This document shows, one piece after another, positions 17,390 to 25,715 of a DNA stretch of 64,000 bases. The notes below the pieces were generated by a model. The model saw only the letters and a list, made by a program, of their open reading frames with translations, did not search any database and was not told where the DNA came from. How positions within the stretch are numbered: position 1 is the stretch's first letter; each line of letters begins with the position of its first letter. Position numbers and translations under genes: made by a program. Origin of the DNA: JAJDXO01 sp965221855 (lineage in GTDB: Bacteria; Pseudomonadota; Alphaproteobacteria; Rhodospirillales; UBA2165); the NCBI GenBank assembly GCA_965221855.1, contig CBDCSV010000010.1, positions 310,001 to 374,000 on the forward strand, given 5' to 3'.

Positions 17390-18799
17390 ATGATCCGTTT
17401 CGGCGCGGTCGTCTTTCTTGTGTGTGTTTGGGTGCCGCTTCCGGCGTCCGCCCAGACGTCGTCGGTGGCGGATGAGCTTCCCGGTTGCGGCGGCAACGTT
17501 TGCGAGTTGACGCTGAAGGAGGCGATCGGGCTTGCGCTTGAGCGCAACCGGCCGTTTCTCGACAGCCGGCTCGACCGGGAGGCGCAGCGGTTTTCGCTGG
17601 ATTTGGCCGAGGACCGCTGGACCCCCAAGGTCACCGTCGGGCCCTTCGCCAGTGATGACCGGCGGGGCATTCAGCAGGCAGGCGTCGGCGCGCGGACGGT
17701 CATGCGGGTTCCCACCGGCGGCGAACTCTCGCTCGGCTGGGAAGAGACCCTTTCCAGGATGTCCGAAGGGTCCGGTTCGCAGACCTTCGGCTTCACCCAG
17801 CCCTTGCTGAAAGGCGCGGGGACGGGTATCGACAGCGTGTCGGTGCGTCAGGCGCGGCTCCAGGAGCGGATCAACATCCTCGTCTTCCGGAAGACGGCGG
17901 CGGATCTGGTGGTTTCCGTCATTGGAGCGTACCGGAAGTTGATCGGCGCGGTTCGGCAGGTGGAAAACGGGGAGGCCTCGTTGCGGCGCGCCCGTGAACA
18001 GCTTGAGGCGACGCGTGCGCTGGTTGGCGCGGGGCGCGTGGCGGCGCGCGAAGCCGGGCGGTCCGAGGCGGCGGTCGCCAACCGGGAGCTTTCGCTGGTC
18101 CAGGCGCGGAACAGCCTGGACGCCGCGCAATTCGCGTTGATCGACATTCTGGAGCTGGATAGCCGGATCCGCATCCGTCCGCTGGAGGAACTGAAGGCCG
18201 GGCAACGGGACGCCGCCCTTGCGCCGGCGCTTGAAGACGTGCTGCGACAGCGCACCGATTACCGCCAGGCCGTTTTGGCTGTCGAGAGCGCCGGGATCGC
18301 GCTGAGGGTCGCCAAAAACAACCTGCTTCCGGATCTCGCCCTCAAGTTCACCTGGACCCACAACGACTTCGGCATCGCGACGAACCAGATACGGATTGAC
18401 GCCACGGTGCCGCTGAACGACCGGGCGCCCGAGCTTGCGCATCTGCGGGCCCGCAACGCGCTCAGGAAGGCGGAAAGAAACGTCGCCGAGCTTCGCGCGT
18501 CGATCGGCGCGGCACTCAGCCAGGCGGTGAACGATGTCGCGGCGGGGCTCCGCGTGGCCGAACTGGCGCGCGATGCGCGGGTTCTGGCGGAGCGCAACCT
18601 TTCGGTGGAGGAGGCCAAGTTCGGCCAGGGCCTGTCGTCCACCTTCGAGGTGACGTCCTCCGAGGAGGAACTGGTCCAGGCGGAGGAGGCGGAGAGGAAC
18701 GCCATCGTCTCCTATCTCGATACGCTGACGCGGCTCGACCAGACCGCCGGACGGACCCTGGAGCGCTGGAGCATCCGGATCGAGGCGGCGGCGCGATGA
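17390..18799 (+). CDS. TolC-family outer membrane efflux protein (copy 1)
   Basis: The 469-residue protein begins with a signal peptide (MIRFGAVVFLVCVWVPLPAS, cleavage near ASAQ). It then carries two outer-membrane-efflux repeats: LTLKEAIGLALERNRPFLDS at residue 50, and a second in the C-terminal half (LREQ-like RQRTDYRQAVLAVESAGIAL, then NVAELRASIGAALSQAVNDV). The family forms trimeric channels through the outer membrane and periplasm. An in-frame GTG at 17339 would extend the start, but only the ATG at 17390 gives a standard signal peptide. Its TGA overlaps the ATG of the PAS-HlyD gene (ATGA), so the two are translationally coupled. Confidence 0.9.
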   Translation: MIRFGAVVFLVCVWVPLPASAQTSSVADELPGCGGNVCELTLKEAIGLALERNRPFLDSRLDREAQRFSLDLAEDRWTPKVTVGPFASDDRRGIQQAGVGARTVMRVPTGGELSLGWEETLSRMSEGSGSQTFGFTQPLLKGAGTGIDSVSVRQARLQERINILVFRKTAADLVVSVIGAYRKLIGAVRQVENGEASLRRAREQLEATRALVGAGRVAAREAGRSEAAVANRELSLVQARNSLDAAQFALIDILELDSRIRIRPLEELKAGQRDAALAPALEDVLRQRTDYRQAVLAVESAGIALRVAKNNLLPDLALKFTWTHNDFGIATNQIRIDATVPLNDRAPELAHLRARNALRKAERNVAELRASIGAALSQAVNDVAAGLRVAELARDARVLAERNLSVEEAKFGQGLSSTFEVTSSEEELVQAEEAERNAIVSYLDTLTRLDQTAGRTLERWSIRIEAAAR

Positions 18800-20547
18800 C
18801 GGACCGCGATCCCGGCATCTACCGTGCGCTGATGGAGAACCTGTCCGACGGGGTGACCGTCATCGATTTCGACGGGTCGGTCAGGATGGCGAACACGGCG
18901 TTCCGCCGGATGTTCGGGCTCGGCCCCGACGAGGTGGCCGGGCACTCCTTAGGGGAGCTTTTCGTCGCGTTCGAAGGCTTCGACGAGTTCACCGAGATCG
19001 TTTTCGACGCCGTCGCCGAACGCGGGGAGAGCGTGCGGCGCATTGTACGGATACAGGCCAACGGGGAGAGCCGGTCGCTGTCCGTCACCACGTCCTGTCT
19101 CATGGAGGGCGGGGAGCGGGCGGCGGTGATCGTCGTCGTCTCCGACATCACCGAAGTTCGCGAACTGCGCGAGACCGAACTGCGCCAGGCGGCGGTCATC
19201 GAGACGCAACTGGGCGAACTCCAGGACGCCTATCGCGACCTCGAAGCCCGGAACGAGGCGCTCTCGACGATGATCCGGCGCGTCCGCGTGGCGCGCGGCG
19301 GGGCGATGCTGATCGTCGTGGCGCTGTTTCTCGCCATCGGCGCCTGGTATGTGCGGCCGCTGGACCTGTTCAGCGCCACCGCCGCGCTGGACGCCAGCCC
19401 GGGCGCCGGGGCCGGCGCGCCGCCGACCGTGACCGTCCGGCCGCGCGATTTCCAGTCCACCATCGCGCTCAGGGGCAATCTGGCGCCGGGCCGCGTCGCC
19501 CGGATCGTCAGCCCGATCGAAAGCCATGTGAGCGCGGCGCATGCCGCGCCCGGGGATCGGGTGGCGGCGGGCGACCCGCTGGTCGATCTCGACACCGGCC
19601 AACTGGTCGTGGAACACCGGCGGGCTCAGGTCGAACATATCAAGGCGCGGGACCGGCTTGCCGAGATCGAGAACTGGGAGAACAGCGGCGGCATGGCGCG
19701 CGCCCGACGCGCCCTCAGGCGGGCTAAGATTGCGCTCGACGATGCCGAGCGCAATCTTAGCCGGACCGCCTTCCTGCTGGAGCGGGGGCTCGTTCCCGCC
19801 TCGCAGCACGAGGATGCGCGGCGGCAACAGCAGAGCCGGGCGCTGGATATCGAGGAGGCCCGGCGGGAGTTGAAGGCGGTGGAGGTGAAGGGCGACGACG
19901 AGGCCCGGCGGGTGGCGCGGCTGGAGGCGCGGACGGCCGAGGAACGCCTGCGTGCGCAGGCGGAGAAGCTGGACCGGACGCGGATCGTCGCGCCGATCGC
20001 CGGGGTTGTCATGGCGGCGGAGGGCCCGAAGGCCAAGCCGCTGACGAAGGGCCGGCCCGTGACACAGGGGGAGTTGATGCTGAGTATCGCGGACCTGGAA
20101 CGCCTCTCCGTGTCCACGCGAGTGGACGAGGCGGATATCAGGAAGGTTAAGGCTGGCCAGAAGGCCTGGATCACCGGCCCCGGATTTCCCGGTCTCAGGG
20201 TCGAGGGCGCCGTCGCCCGCGTTGCCTCGCAAACCGACAGCAGGACGCGGCGGCGCGGCGCGCCGCAATTCGAGGTCGAGGTCGCCCTGGACAGGCTGGA
20301 CGCGCAGGCCCGAGACCGGCTGCGGGTCGGCATGTCGGCCCATGTCACCATCGTCGTCTACCGCCGCCCGGCCGCCTTGACGGTCCCCATCGACGCGGTG
20401 GAGCATGAAGGCGGCCAGACCTGGCTGAACGTCCTCGGGGACGGCGGCGCGGAGCGGCGCCGGGTCCAACTCGGCCTCACCACGCTCGACTCGGTCGAGG
20501 TGGTGACGGGGCTGTCCCCCGGCGACAAGGTCGTCCTCGCCCGATGA
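18796..20547 (+). CDS. PAS domain fused to HlyD-type periplasmic adaptor (copy 1)
   Basis: The 583-residue protein has an unusual architecture. Residues about 5-120 are a PAS domain (YRALMENLSDGVTVIDFDGS, MANTAFRRMFGLGPDEVAGH, and a PAC-like VIVVVSDITEVREL). Residues 122-162 form a coiled-coil helix, and 170-188 a single membrane helix (MLIVVALFLAIGAWYV). Residues 215-583 are a membrane-fusion adaptor: lipoyl halves around SPIESHVSAAHAAPGDRV and TRIVAPIAGVV, an alpha-hairpin between them, and a C-terminal beta-barrel ending LSPGDKVVLAR. The PAS part should be cytoplasmic and the adaptor periplasmic. It overlaps the TolC gene by 4 bp and precedes MacB-like genes. The PAS ligand is unknown, and no kinase or output domain is present. 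Confidence 0.88.
   Translation: MTDRDPGIYRALMENLSDGVTVIDFDGSVRMANTAFRRMFGLGPDEVAGHSLGELFVAFEGFDEFTEIVFDAVAERGESVRRIVRIQANGESRSLSVTTSCLMEGGERAAVIVVVSDITEVRELRETELRQAAVIETQLGELQDAYRDLEARNEALSTMIRRVRVARGGAMLIVVALFLAIGAWYVRPLDLFSATAALDASPGAGAGAPPTVTVRPRDFQSTIALRGNLAPGRVARIVSPIESHVSAAHAAPGDRVAAGDPLVDLDTGQLVVEHRRAQVEHIKARDRLAEIENWENSGGMARARRALRRAKIALDDAERNLSRTAFLLERGLVPASQHEDARRQQQSRALDIEEARRELKAVEVKGDDEARRVARLEARTAEERLRAQAEKLDRTRIVAPIAGVVMAAEGPKAKPLTKGRPVTQGELMLSIADLERLSVSTRVDEADIRKVKAGQKAWITGPGFPGLRVEGAVARVASQTDSRTRRRGAPQFEVEVALDRLDAQARDRLRVGMSAHVTIVVYRRPAALTVPIDAVEHEGGQTWLNVLGDGGAERRRVQLGLTTLDSVEVVTGLSPGDKVVLAR
19722..19762. repeat. perfect 17-bp-arm hairpin inside the adaptor gene (copy 1)
   Basis: GGCTAAGATTGCGCTCG (19722-19738) and CGAGCGCAATCTTAGCC (19746-19762) pair perfectly around a 7-base loop. 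It encodes part of the adaptor's alpha-hairpin (AKIALDDAERNLS). A stem of this length in coding sequence is unusual. The same structure occurs in copy 2 at 31573-31613. Confidence 0.85.
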
Positions 20548-20584
20548 CGGCGGGCGGGACAGGGCCGCGCGGACGCCTGACGGG

Positions 20585-21304
20585 ATGCTGAGACTGACCG
20601 ATATCCGGCGGTCCTACCGGGTCGGACCTGTCACCGCCGAGGTCCTGCGGGGCGTCGACCTGGAGGTCCGTGCGGGCGACCTGATGTCGATCATGGGACC
20701 TTCGGGAAGCGGCAAGACGACGCTCATGAACATCATCGGCCTGTTGGACCGCCCGACCTCGGGCACCTGCGTCGTGGACGGGCGCGACGTCTCCGGGCTC
20801 CGGGACGATGAACTGTCCGCGCTCAGGAACCGGCATATCGGCTTCGTGTTCCAGTCCTTCCACCTGCTGCCGCGGCTGACGGCGATGGAGAACGTCTGCC
20901 TGCCGCTGGTCTACCGGGGCACCGGACGGCCCGAGATGCGCCGCCGCGCGGAGGAGGTGCTGGAGCGCGTCGGCATGGCGGACCACACCGGCCACCGGCC
21001 GGACCAGCTTTCCGGCGGGCAGAAGCAGAGAGTGGCCATCGCCCGGGCGCTGGCGGGCGAACCCGCGCTGCTGCTGGCCGACGAGCCCACCGGCGCGCTC
21101 GACGACGACACGGCCGGCGAGGTGATGGCGCTGCTCCGCCGGCTGAACGAAGAGCGGAGCGTCACGATCCTGATCATCACGCACGACCCGTCGGTCGCGG
21201 TCCAGTGCGCGCGGCAGACGCGCATTCGCGACGGCCGGCTTTTGGAGCAAACGGCCGGGCTCGCGGGCGGCGCACCGCGAGCCGCGACGGCGGCCGGGCT
21301 GTAA
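20585..21304 (+). CDS. MacB/LolD-like ABC transporter ATPase (copy 1)
   Basis: The 239-residue ATPase has Walker A MGPSGSGKTTL, the Q-loop VFQSFHLLPRLTAMENV, signature LSGGQKQRVAIARAL, Walker B LLLADEPTGALDDD, and switch histidine in IITHDPS. The DEPTGALD form and NIIGLLDRPTSGTC are typical of the MacB/LolD/FtsE group. It powers the FtsX-type permease encoded 16 bp downstream. It is cytoplasmic and presumably dimeric, and lies 37 bp after the PAS-HlyD gene in the same operon. Confidence 0.95.
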   Translation: MLRLTDIRRSYRVGPVTAEVLRGVDLEVRAGDLMSIMGPSGSGKTTLMNIIGLLDRPTSGTCVVDGRDVSGLRDDELSALRNRHIGFVFQSFHLLPRLTAMENVCLPLVYRGTGRPEMRRRAEEVLERVGMADHTGHRPDQLSGGQKQRVAIARALAGEPALLLADEPTGALDDDTAGEVMALLRRLNEERSVTILIITHDPSVAVQCARQTRIRDGRLLEQTAGLAGGAPRAATAAGL

Positions 21305-21320
21305 AGCGGGCGTCCGGACG

Positions 21321-22520
21321 ATGCTCAGACTATTCCAGATCCTGACGGCCAATGCCCGGGAAGCGGTCGAAAGCCTGCGCCGGGCGCGGCTGCGCACGGT
21401 GCTGGGCCTGGTCGGCGTCATGATCGGTATTTCCTCGGTCATCGCGATGGTCTCGCTGGGCGAGATCGCCAAGGAGCAGGCCCGCAATCAGTTCGAGGCG
21501 CTCGGCACCGACATTTTGGTCATCCGAGAGGTCGCCCGGGGCCGCGCGGCGAGAATCTCCCTGGCGGACGCCCTGCAAGTGGAAGCGGCCGTGCCGTCCA
21601 TTGCCGAGGCGGCGCCCAGGATATTGGGAAACGGCACCTTCCGCTTCGCCGGCAGACGGGTCGGGAACGGGTCGGTCCAGGGCGTCACTCGGTCCTTCGC
21701 AAGCGTGAACAAGCTCGCGCTCCAGGAAGGCCGGTTCATTTCCAACCTGGATACCGGCAGATACTGGTGCGTCGTCGGCGCCGAGGTCGCCGGGAAAATG
21801 CGTGCGGCGGGCGCGGACCACATCATCGGGGCGCTCCTGGAAGTCGACGAGGTTCTCTTCACCGTCGTGGGCGTGCTGGAGAGCAAGGAGGAGAGCTACG
21901 TGCTGCCGGTCCAGGTGAACGCGGACAAATCCATCTTCGTGCCGATAACCACGTCACGGCGGCTTGCGCGAGATTTCGGCATTGAGGTCATCGTCGCCCG
22001 CTCGCGTGCCGGCGTCCACCACGAGGCCGCGGTGGAGGACGTCCGCTCGTTTTTCCGCAAACGGGCGCCCGATCTCGGCCTCGGTATCGTCACCGCCAAG
22101 GAACTGATCGCCCGGATGGAAGCCCAGATGGGCATCTTCACTCTGTTGCTCGGCGCGGTGGGGAGTATCTCCCTGATCGTCGGTGGCATCGGCATCATGA
22201 ACATCATGCTGGTCTCCGTCGCCGAACGGCGCGCGGAAATCGCCATCCGCCGGGCGCTCGGGGCCAGGCAACGGGACATACGAAGCCAGTTCCTGATCGA
22301 ATCCGTCATCCTGACCGTGACCGGCGGCGTGCTCGGCATCCTGCTCGGCCTCGCCGCGACATGGACCATCTGCCGCTTCACCGGCTGGGACTTCCTGATC
22401 TCCGGCCTCTCCGTTACAAGCGGCCTCGGCACGGCCGCCACGGTCGGACTGTTCTTCGGCTTACAGCCCGCACACCAAGCCTCGAAACTCGATCCCATCG
22501 CGGGCCTCCAGGGCAAGTGA
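21321..22520 (+). CDS. MacB/FtsX-family ABC permease (copy 1)
   Basis: The 399-residue protein has the MacB layout: one N-terminal membrane helix (VLGLVGVMIGISSVIAMVSL, about 29-48), a large periplasmic domain (about 50-270), and three C-terminal helices. The FtsX motif GGIGIMNIMLVSVAERRAEI and the coupling-helix segment IRRALGARQRDIRSQFL are clear. MacB-type transporters drive efflux or secretion of periplasmic substrates through an adaptor and TolC by mechanotransmission. Here all partners are in the same operon, so a full tripartite assembly is likely. Confidence 0.93.
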   Translation: MLRLFQILTANAREAVESLRRARLRTVLGLVGVMIGISSVIAMVSLGEIAKEQARNQFEALGTDILVIREVARGRAARISLADALQVEAAVPSIAEAAPRILGNGTFRFAGRRVGNGSVQGVTRSFASVNKLALQEGRFISNLDTGRYWCVVGAEVAGKMRAAGADHIIGALLEVDEVLFTVVGVLESKEESYVLPVQVNADKSIFVPITTSRRLARDFGIEVIVARSRAGVHHEAAVEDVRSFFRKRAPDLGLGIVTAKELIARMEAQMGIFTLLLGAVGSISLIVGGIGIMNIMLVSVAERRAEIAIRRALGARQRDIRSQFLIESVILTVTGGVLGILLGLAATWTICRFTGWDFLISGLSVTSGLGTAATVGLFFGLQPAHQASKLDPIAGLQGK

Positions 22521-22797
22521 GACGCCACCAATAACGGCCGGCAACCGTGCAAACCAATCCGCGCACCGACCGGGACCGCGGGCCGCAAGGCGGTTAAGGC
22601 GTCAGGCCGTCCCGTAACCCGCCGCCCGGTTGCGGTGGTTCAGGCCGCCGGAAGCGAAAGAGGCACCAACCATGGCCGCCATCACCCTCCCGTCGGGCAA
22701 ATCGTCATCTGGCGCGGACTCTCTCGATTGAACGACATCACCCTCGGTGAAACACTGCAAATCAACGATGTGGGTAATTGAAAGTGAACCCGAAAGC

Positions 22798-23304
22798 TTA
22801 CCCGCCAGACCGCCGCCCTTGGCCAACGCCCCACACGTTCCGAATTTGAGCACGCACTGTCTTCGCCTCGGGAAGGCCATTGACCACCCAACGCCCGGTC
22901 CACACATACTGGCCCCAGGTCTTTCCGTAGCCGTAAGTCTGAGCGTCGGACAACACCAGCTTAAAATGCTCGTTGTCAATGACGTTATCCTTGAAGGTCT
23001 TGACCCGAACCTGTGCAAACCGCTTTCCTGCGGGAAACACGACATAGCCCTGTTTGGCTTGGTAGTCCGTGCCGGCCTTGGCGGTGCCGTCCTGCGTGCG
23101 GTAGGCGTACCGGAGATCGAAATCTAAAGTACGGGACAATACGAATTCGAAAATCGCGTCCTCGCCTTCACTGACCCGGATGTTCGGTGCCTTCAACTGC
23201 GCCGTGACACCCAAAACAGGCCTTGTCTCCATTGCCTCAACCGGTGTTGCCAGCGCCGCCAGCATGAGGCCAGCCACGAGAAGAAGCCCCCCCGCCTTTT
23301 TCAT
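22798..23304 (-). CDS. secreted single Calx-beta domain protein (copy 1)
   Basis: The 168-residue protein has a signal peptide (MKKAGGLLLVAGLMLAALAT, cleavage near VEAM). It is followed by one Calx-beta domain (about residues 38-140): IRVSEGEDAIFEFVLSR, then YRTQDGTAKAGTDYQAKQGY, and FKDNVIDNEHFKLVLSD. The start at 23304 has CGGAGTGG before it. Calx-beta repeats bind calcium and occur in large surface proteins; a lone copy this small is less usual. It converges on the permease gene, with a 277-bp gap (22521-22797) that holds no other gene I can see. It is a candidate substrate or accessory factor of the exporter. Confidence 0.85.
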   Translation of the reverse strand: MKKAGGLLLVAGLMLAALATPVEAMETRPVLGVTAQLKAPNIRVSEGEDAIFEFVLSRTLDFDLRYAYRTQDGTAKAGTDYQAKQGYVVFPAGKRFAQVRVKTFKDNVIDNEHFKLVLSDAQTYGYGKTWGQYVWTGRWVVNGLPEAKTVRAQIRNVWGVGQGRRSGG

Positions 23305-23415
23305 GAATCCACTCCGTTTATACATCATACTGCCTTCCTTTCCTAATTCCCGGATAAGGCTTTAGCCTGCCCGTAGAAAGTGCGCACACTGCGGGCGAAA
23401 TCGGCGATATAGCCG

Positions 23416-24088
23416 TTGAGCATTCAATCACCTCGCAGGTGCGCTATCAACACGTTACTTCCCTGTCCTCCCAAAGTCGAGATTGACTTCACCGACGCGC
23501 AGCTTACCGGCTTTGGCGGCTGGTCGGTGGTGGGCCAGATGGCGGATCGGCTTGGTCTGCCGCGGGTGCTGTCTTCGGTATCGGTCAAGCAGCGCGCGCG
23601 GGGTGCGAGCGACGCGGAGGCGCTGTGGAGCCTGATCGCCTCGCTGGCGGCGGGCAACGGGGCGCTGTCGGACCTGGACGCACTGCGCGAGGACCGGGTC
23701 GGCCAACGTCTTTTGGGCCTTGGCCATGTGCCCTCGGGCCGGCGTCTTGGCGAGTATCTGGCGCGCATGGACGAGGGGCAGGTCGAGGCCTTGCTGGCGG
23801 TGGCGCGCTTCCTGGTCGGTCAGGTCGCGCCGGCGGTGATCGAACACGAGGTAGCGGTGCGCGGCTACGTCCCGGTGTTCATCGACGGCACCGGGATCGA
23901 GGTGGACGGGAAGCTGTTCGAGGAGGCGCGGCGCGGCTACGACGGCTCGCGCCAGTACTGGCTGCACGGGGTTTTCATCGGCTCACTGTGGGCGAGTGGT
24001 CGGCTGCATCCGGGCGGCGTCGACGTTGCCCGGGGCTGGCGCGAGCAGCTTGACCGCGATGTGGCGCCGTGCCTGGACCAGACTAATG
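23416..24088 (+). pseudogene. IS1380-family transposase, truncated at the CRISPR array
   Basis: About 215 residues of transposase remain, with the IS1380 pattern IDFTDAQLTGFGGWSVVGQM at residue 22, ALWSLIASLAAGNGALSDLD, VPSGRRLGEYLARM, and the first catalytic Asp region VPVFIDGTGIEVDG. Full-length members have about 430 residues or more, so the C-terminal half is lost. The frame then runs straight into the first CRISPR repeat. Start uncertain. Confidence 0.8.
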
Positions 24089-24299
24089 GGTTCCCCCGCA
24101 CGCGCGGGGATAGACCCTTGTTCTTTTCGATGCTAATTCCGGCGAAGCAGGTTCCCCCGCACGCGCGGGGATAGACCGGCCCTGAATCTCACCTCGGCCA
24201 CGGATGGTGGGGTTCCCCCGCACGCGCGGGGATAGACCCCCGATCAACTCCCCCTCAATCAGGGACTCAATGGTTCCCCCGCACGCGCGGGGATAGACC
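24089..24299 (+). CRISPR. orphan type I-E-like CRISPR array, 4 repeats and 3 spacers
   Basis: Four identical 28-bp repeats begin at 24089, 24150, 24211 and 24272, exactly 61 bp apart, with three 33-bp spacers. The repeat starts GGTTCCCCCGCACGCG and ends CGGGGATAGACC, close to the type I-E consensus, with a CCCCG...CGGGG stem. No cas gene is in the window. By type I-E convention the leader should be on the left, but that side is GC-rich transposase sequence rather than an AT-rich leader. Sequence after 24300 shows no further repeat. Confidence 0.95.
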
Positions 24300-24371
24300 C
24301 CATCATTTACGATGGCAGGGGAGGCTGGGGTCTGTCGCAATGTCGGTGCAACCCACCGTGCGTAATCTCGA

Positions 24372-24400
24372 TTGCCGACCCCGCGCCCCGGCGCTATGGT
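24372..24400 (+). promoter_or_regulatory. putative sigma-70-type promoter for the Uma2 gene
   Basis: TTGCCG (24372-24377) and TATGGT (24395-24400) are 17 bp apart, ending 22 bp before the Uma2 ATG. GAGAGG lies just before the ATG. Confidence 0.5.
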
Positions 24401-24422
24401 CCGTATGAAGATGGAGAGGTAA

Positions 24423-25049
24423 ATGACGGCAACGGCCAGGACGCAGAGACGGGCGAGCTATCAGGATATTCTGGATTCCCCGCCCCATATGGTCGCAGAG
24501 GTGCTGGCGGGCACCCTCCATACCCATCCGAGGCCGGCCATGCGCCATGCGCGTGCAAGCTCCATTATAGGCAGCGAGCTTGTTGGTCCTTATGACAGAG
24601 GGCGGGGCGGCCCTGGCGGCTGGTGGATCGTGGACGAGCCGGAACTGCATCTGGGCGATGACATCGTGGTGCCGGATCTGGCGGGCTGGTGTCGGGAGAC
24701 GATGCCGGAATATCCCGACGCGGCGTACTGCGAGATCGCGCCGGACTGGGCTTGCGAGGTGCTTTCGCCCTCGACCCGGCGCATCGACCGTCACGAGAAA
24801 GCGTCGGTCTACGCCCGCGAGGGGGTCTCGCATTTGTGGTTCGTCGACCCGGACGCGAAGACGCTGGAAGTGTTCGAACTGCGCGAGGGCCGATGGATGC
24901 TGCTGGAGACGCTTGCCGACGACGCGCCGGTATCGCAGCCGCCCTTCGACGCCATTTCCTTCCCGCTGGACGCGCTCTGGCCCGAAGGGGCAGAGGAGCA
25001 GAACCGCACCGGTGAAGAGGATACGCAGGAGACTGAGCAGGACCCGTGA
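24423..25049 (+). CDS. Uma2-family (DUF820) restriction-endonuclease-fold protein
   Basis: The 208-residue protein shows the Uma2 pattern of the PD-(D/E)XK superfamily: GGWWIVDEPELHLGDDIVVP then DLAGW (Asp region), APDWACEVLSPSTRRIDRHE (E-x-LSPST with following basic residue), and GVSHLWFVDPDAKTLEVFEL. The C-terminal 20 residues are acidic. Its function is uncertain: the family is common in mobile or stress-related contexts, and no target is known. Lying 123 bp after the CRISPR array is probably coincidence of an accessory region rather than a functional link. Confidence 0.9.
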   Translation: MTATARTQRRASYQDILDSPPHMVAEVLAGTLHTHPRPAMRHARASSIIGSELVGPYDRGRGGPGGWWIVDEPELHLGDDIVVPDLAGWCRETMPEYPDAAYCEIAPDWACEVLSPSTRRIDRHEKASVYAREGVSHLWFVDPDAKTLEVFELREGRWMLLETLADDAPVSQPPFDAISFPLDALWPEGAEEQNRTGEEDTQETEQDP

Positions 25050-25207
25050 TCCGAAGCGGCCCCCTGGAACGCGGCGCGCCTGCCCTTCCCCCGTTTATGC
25101 GCTCCCGCCATAGCGTTAGCGTGCCGTCCTACCGCAACCGGTCTGCCCCCTGTCGGCACGGCCGCGCGGTGCTTGCGGATAATCTGCATTGCGGGCACCC
25201 CCTGCTA

Positions 25208-25715
25208 GAGCGTTACCAATTTAACTGGGTTCATATTCTGCTGCCTTGAAGAAGTTGAAGCATTCTTCGTCGGTGAAGAGGTCGCAGACATGGCCGACGG
25301 CCTGCCAAAGGTCGTGATAGGTTCGGGCGGCGGCCTTTCGGATCAGCGCCTTGAGTTTGGAAAAAGCCATCTCGATGGGGTTCAAATCCGGGCTATACCT
25401 CGGCAGGAACAGGAACCAGTTCCCCTGTTCTTTCAGCAATGCCTGGGACTTTGGGGATTTATGGACGGGCAGATTGTCAAGAATGACGACATCGCCCTTG
25501 TGCAGCGTAGGCGCAAGCTGCGTCTCGATGTAGAGGTCGAACATCTCACGATCCATGGCGCCCTTGAGGATCCAGGGCGCGTCAAGCCGGTCGTGGCGCA
25601 GCGCGGCGATAAATGTTTGCGTGTTCCAATGGCCATGAGGCGCGTGGTCGATCAGGCGTTCGACTTCGCGCGCAACAACTTCCGGCTCGACTGGCTCCAT
25701 CACGCCGCCGTCCAA
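25208..25715 (-). pseudogene. IS630-family transposase 3' remnant
   Basis: The C-terminal half of an IS630 transposase remains: DHAPHGHWNTQTFIAALRHD, VVILDNLPVHKS (second Asp) and YSPDLNPIEMAFSKLKALIR (Glu). The terminal end GAGCGTTACCAATTTAAC at 25208 is flanked by TA. Homology with the remnant at 35244-35705 runs from 25208 to 25652 and stops at the codon for Ile in RLIDHAPHG. Upstream residues (MDGGVMEPVEPEVVAREVE) are not part of that match, so the reading frame is a chimera. Confidence 0.85.

Larger units (their letters stand above)
17348..23325. repeat. 5978-bp direct duplication, copy 1 (export cassette)
   Basis: This block matches 29199-35176 at a constant offset of 11851 bp. Every gene and every antisense frame translates the same in both. 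Outside the block the sequences are still alignable but diverged: on the left CGTGTATTGAGCGGCATGG against CGTGTGTTGGGTGGCATAG, on the right TACATCATACTGCC against TACATTATACTTAC. Confidence 0.93.

Noticed and set aside
18949..20469. 506-residue antisense frame within the PAS-HlyD gene, also seen in copy 2
   Set aside because: Compositional shadow; its presence in both copies only reflects their identity.
22602..23045. 147-residue minus-strand frame beside the Calx-beta gene, present in both copies
   Set aside because: Overlaps the Calx-beta gene in another frame and lacks a ribosome site and motifs.
24089..24340. 85-residue and other frames read through the CRISPR array
   Set aside because: Periodic translation of repeats (YPRACGG, ARAGEP) is an artefact of the array.
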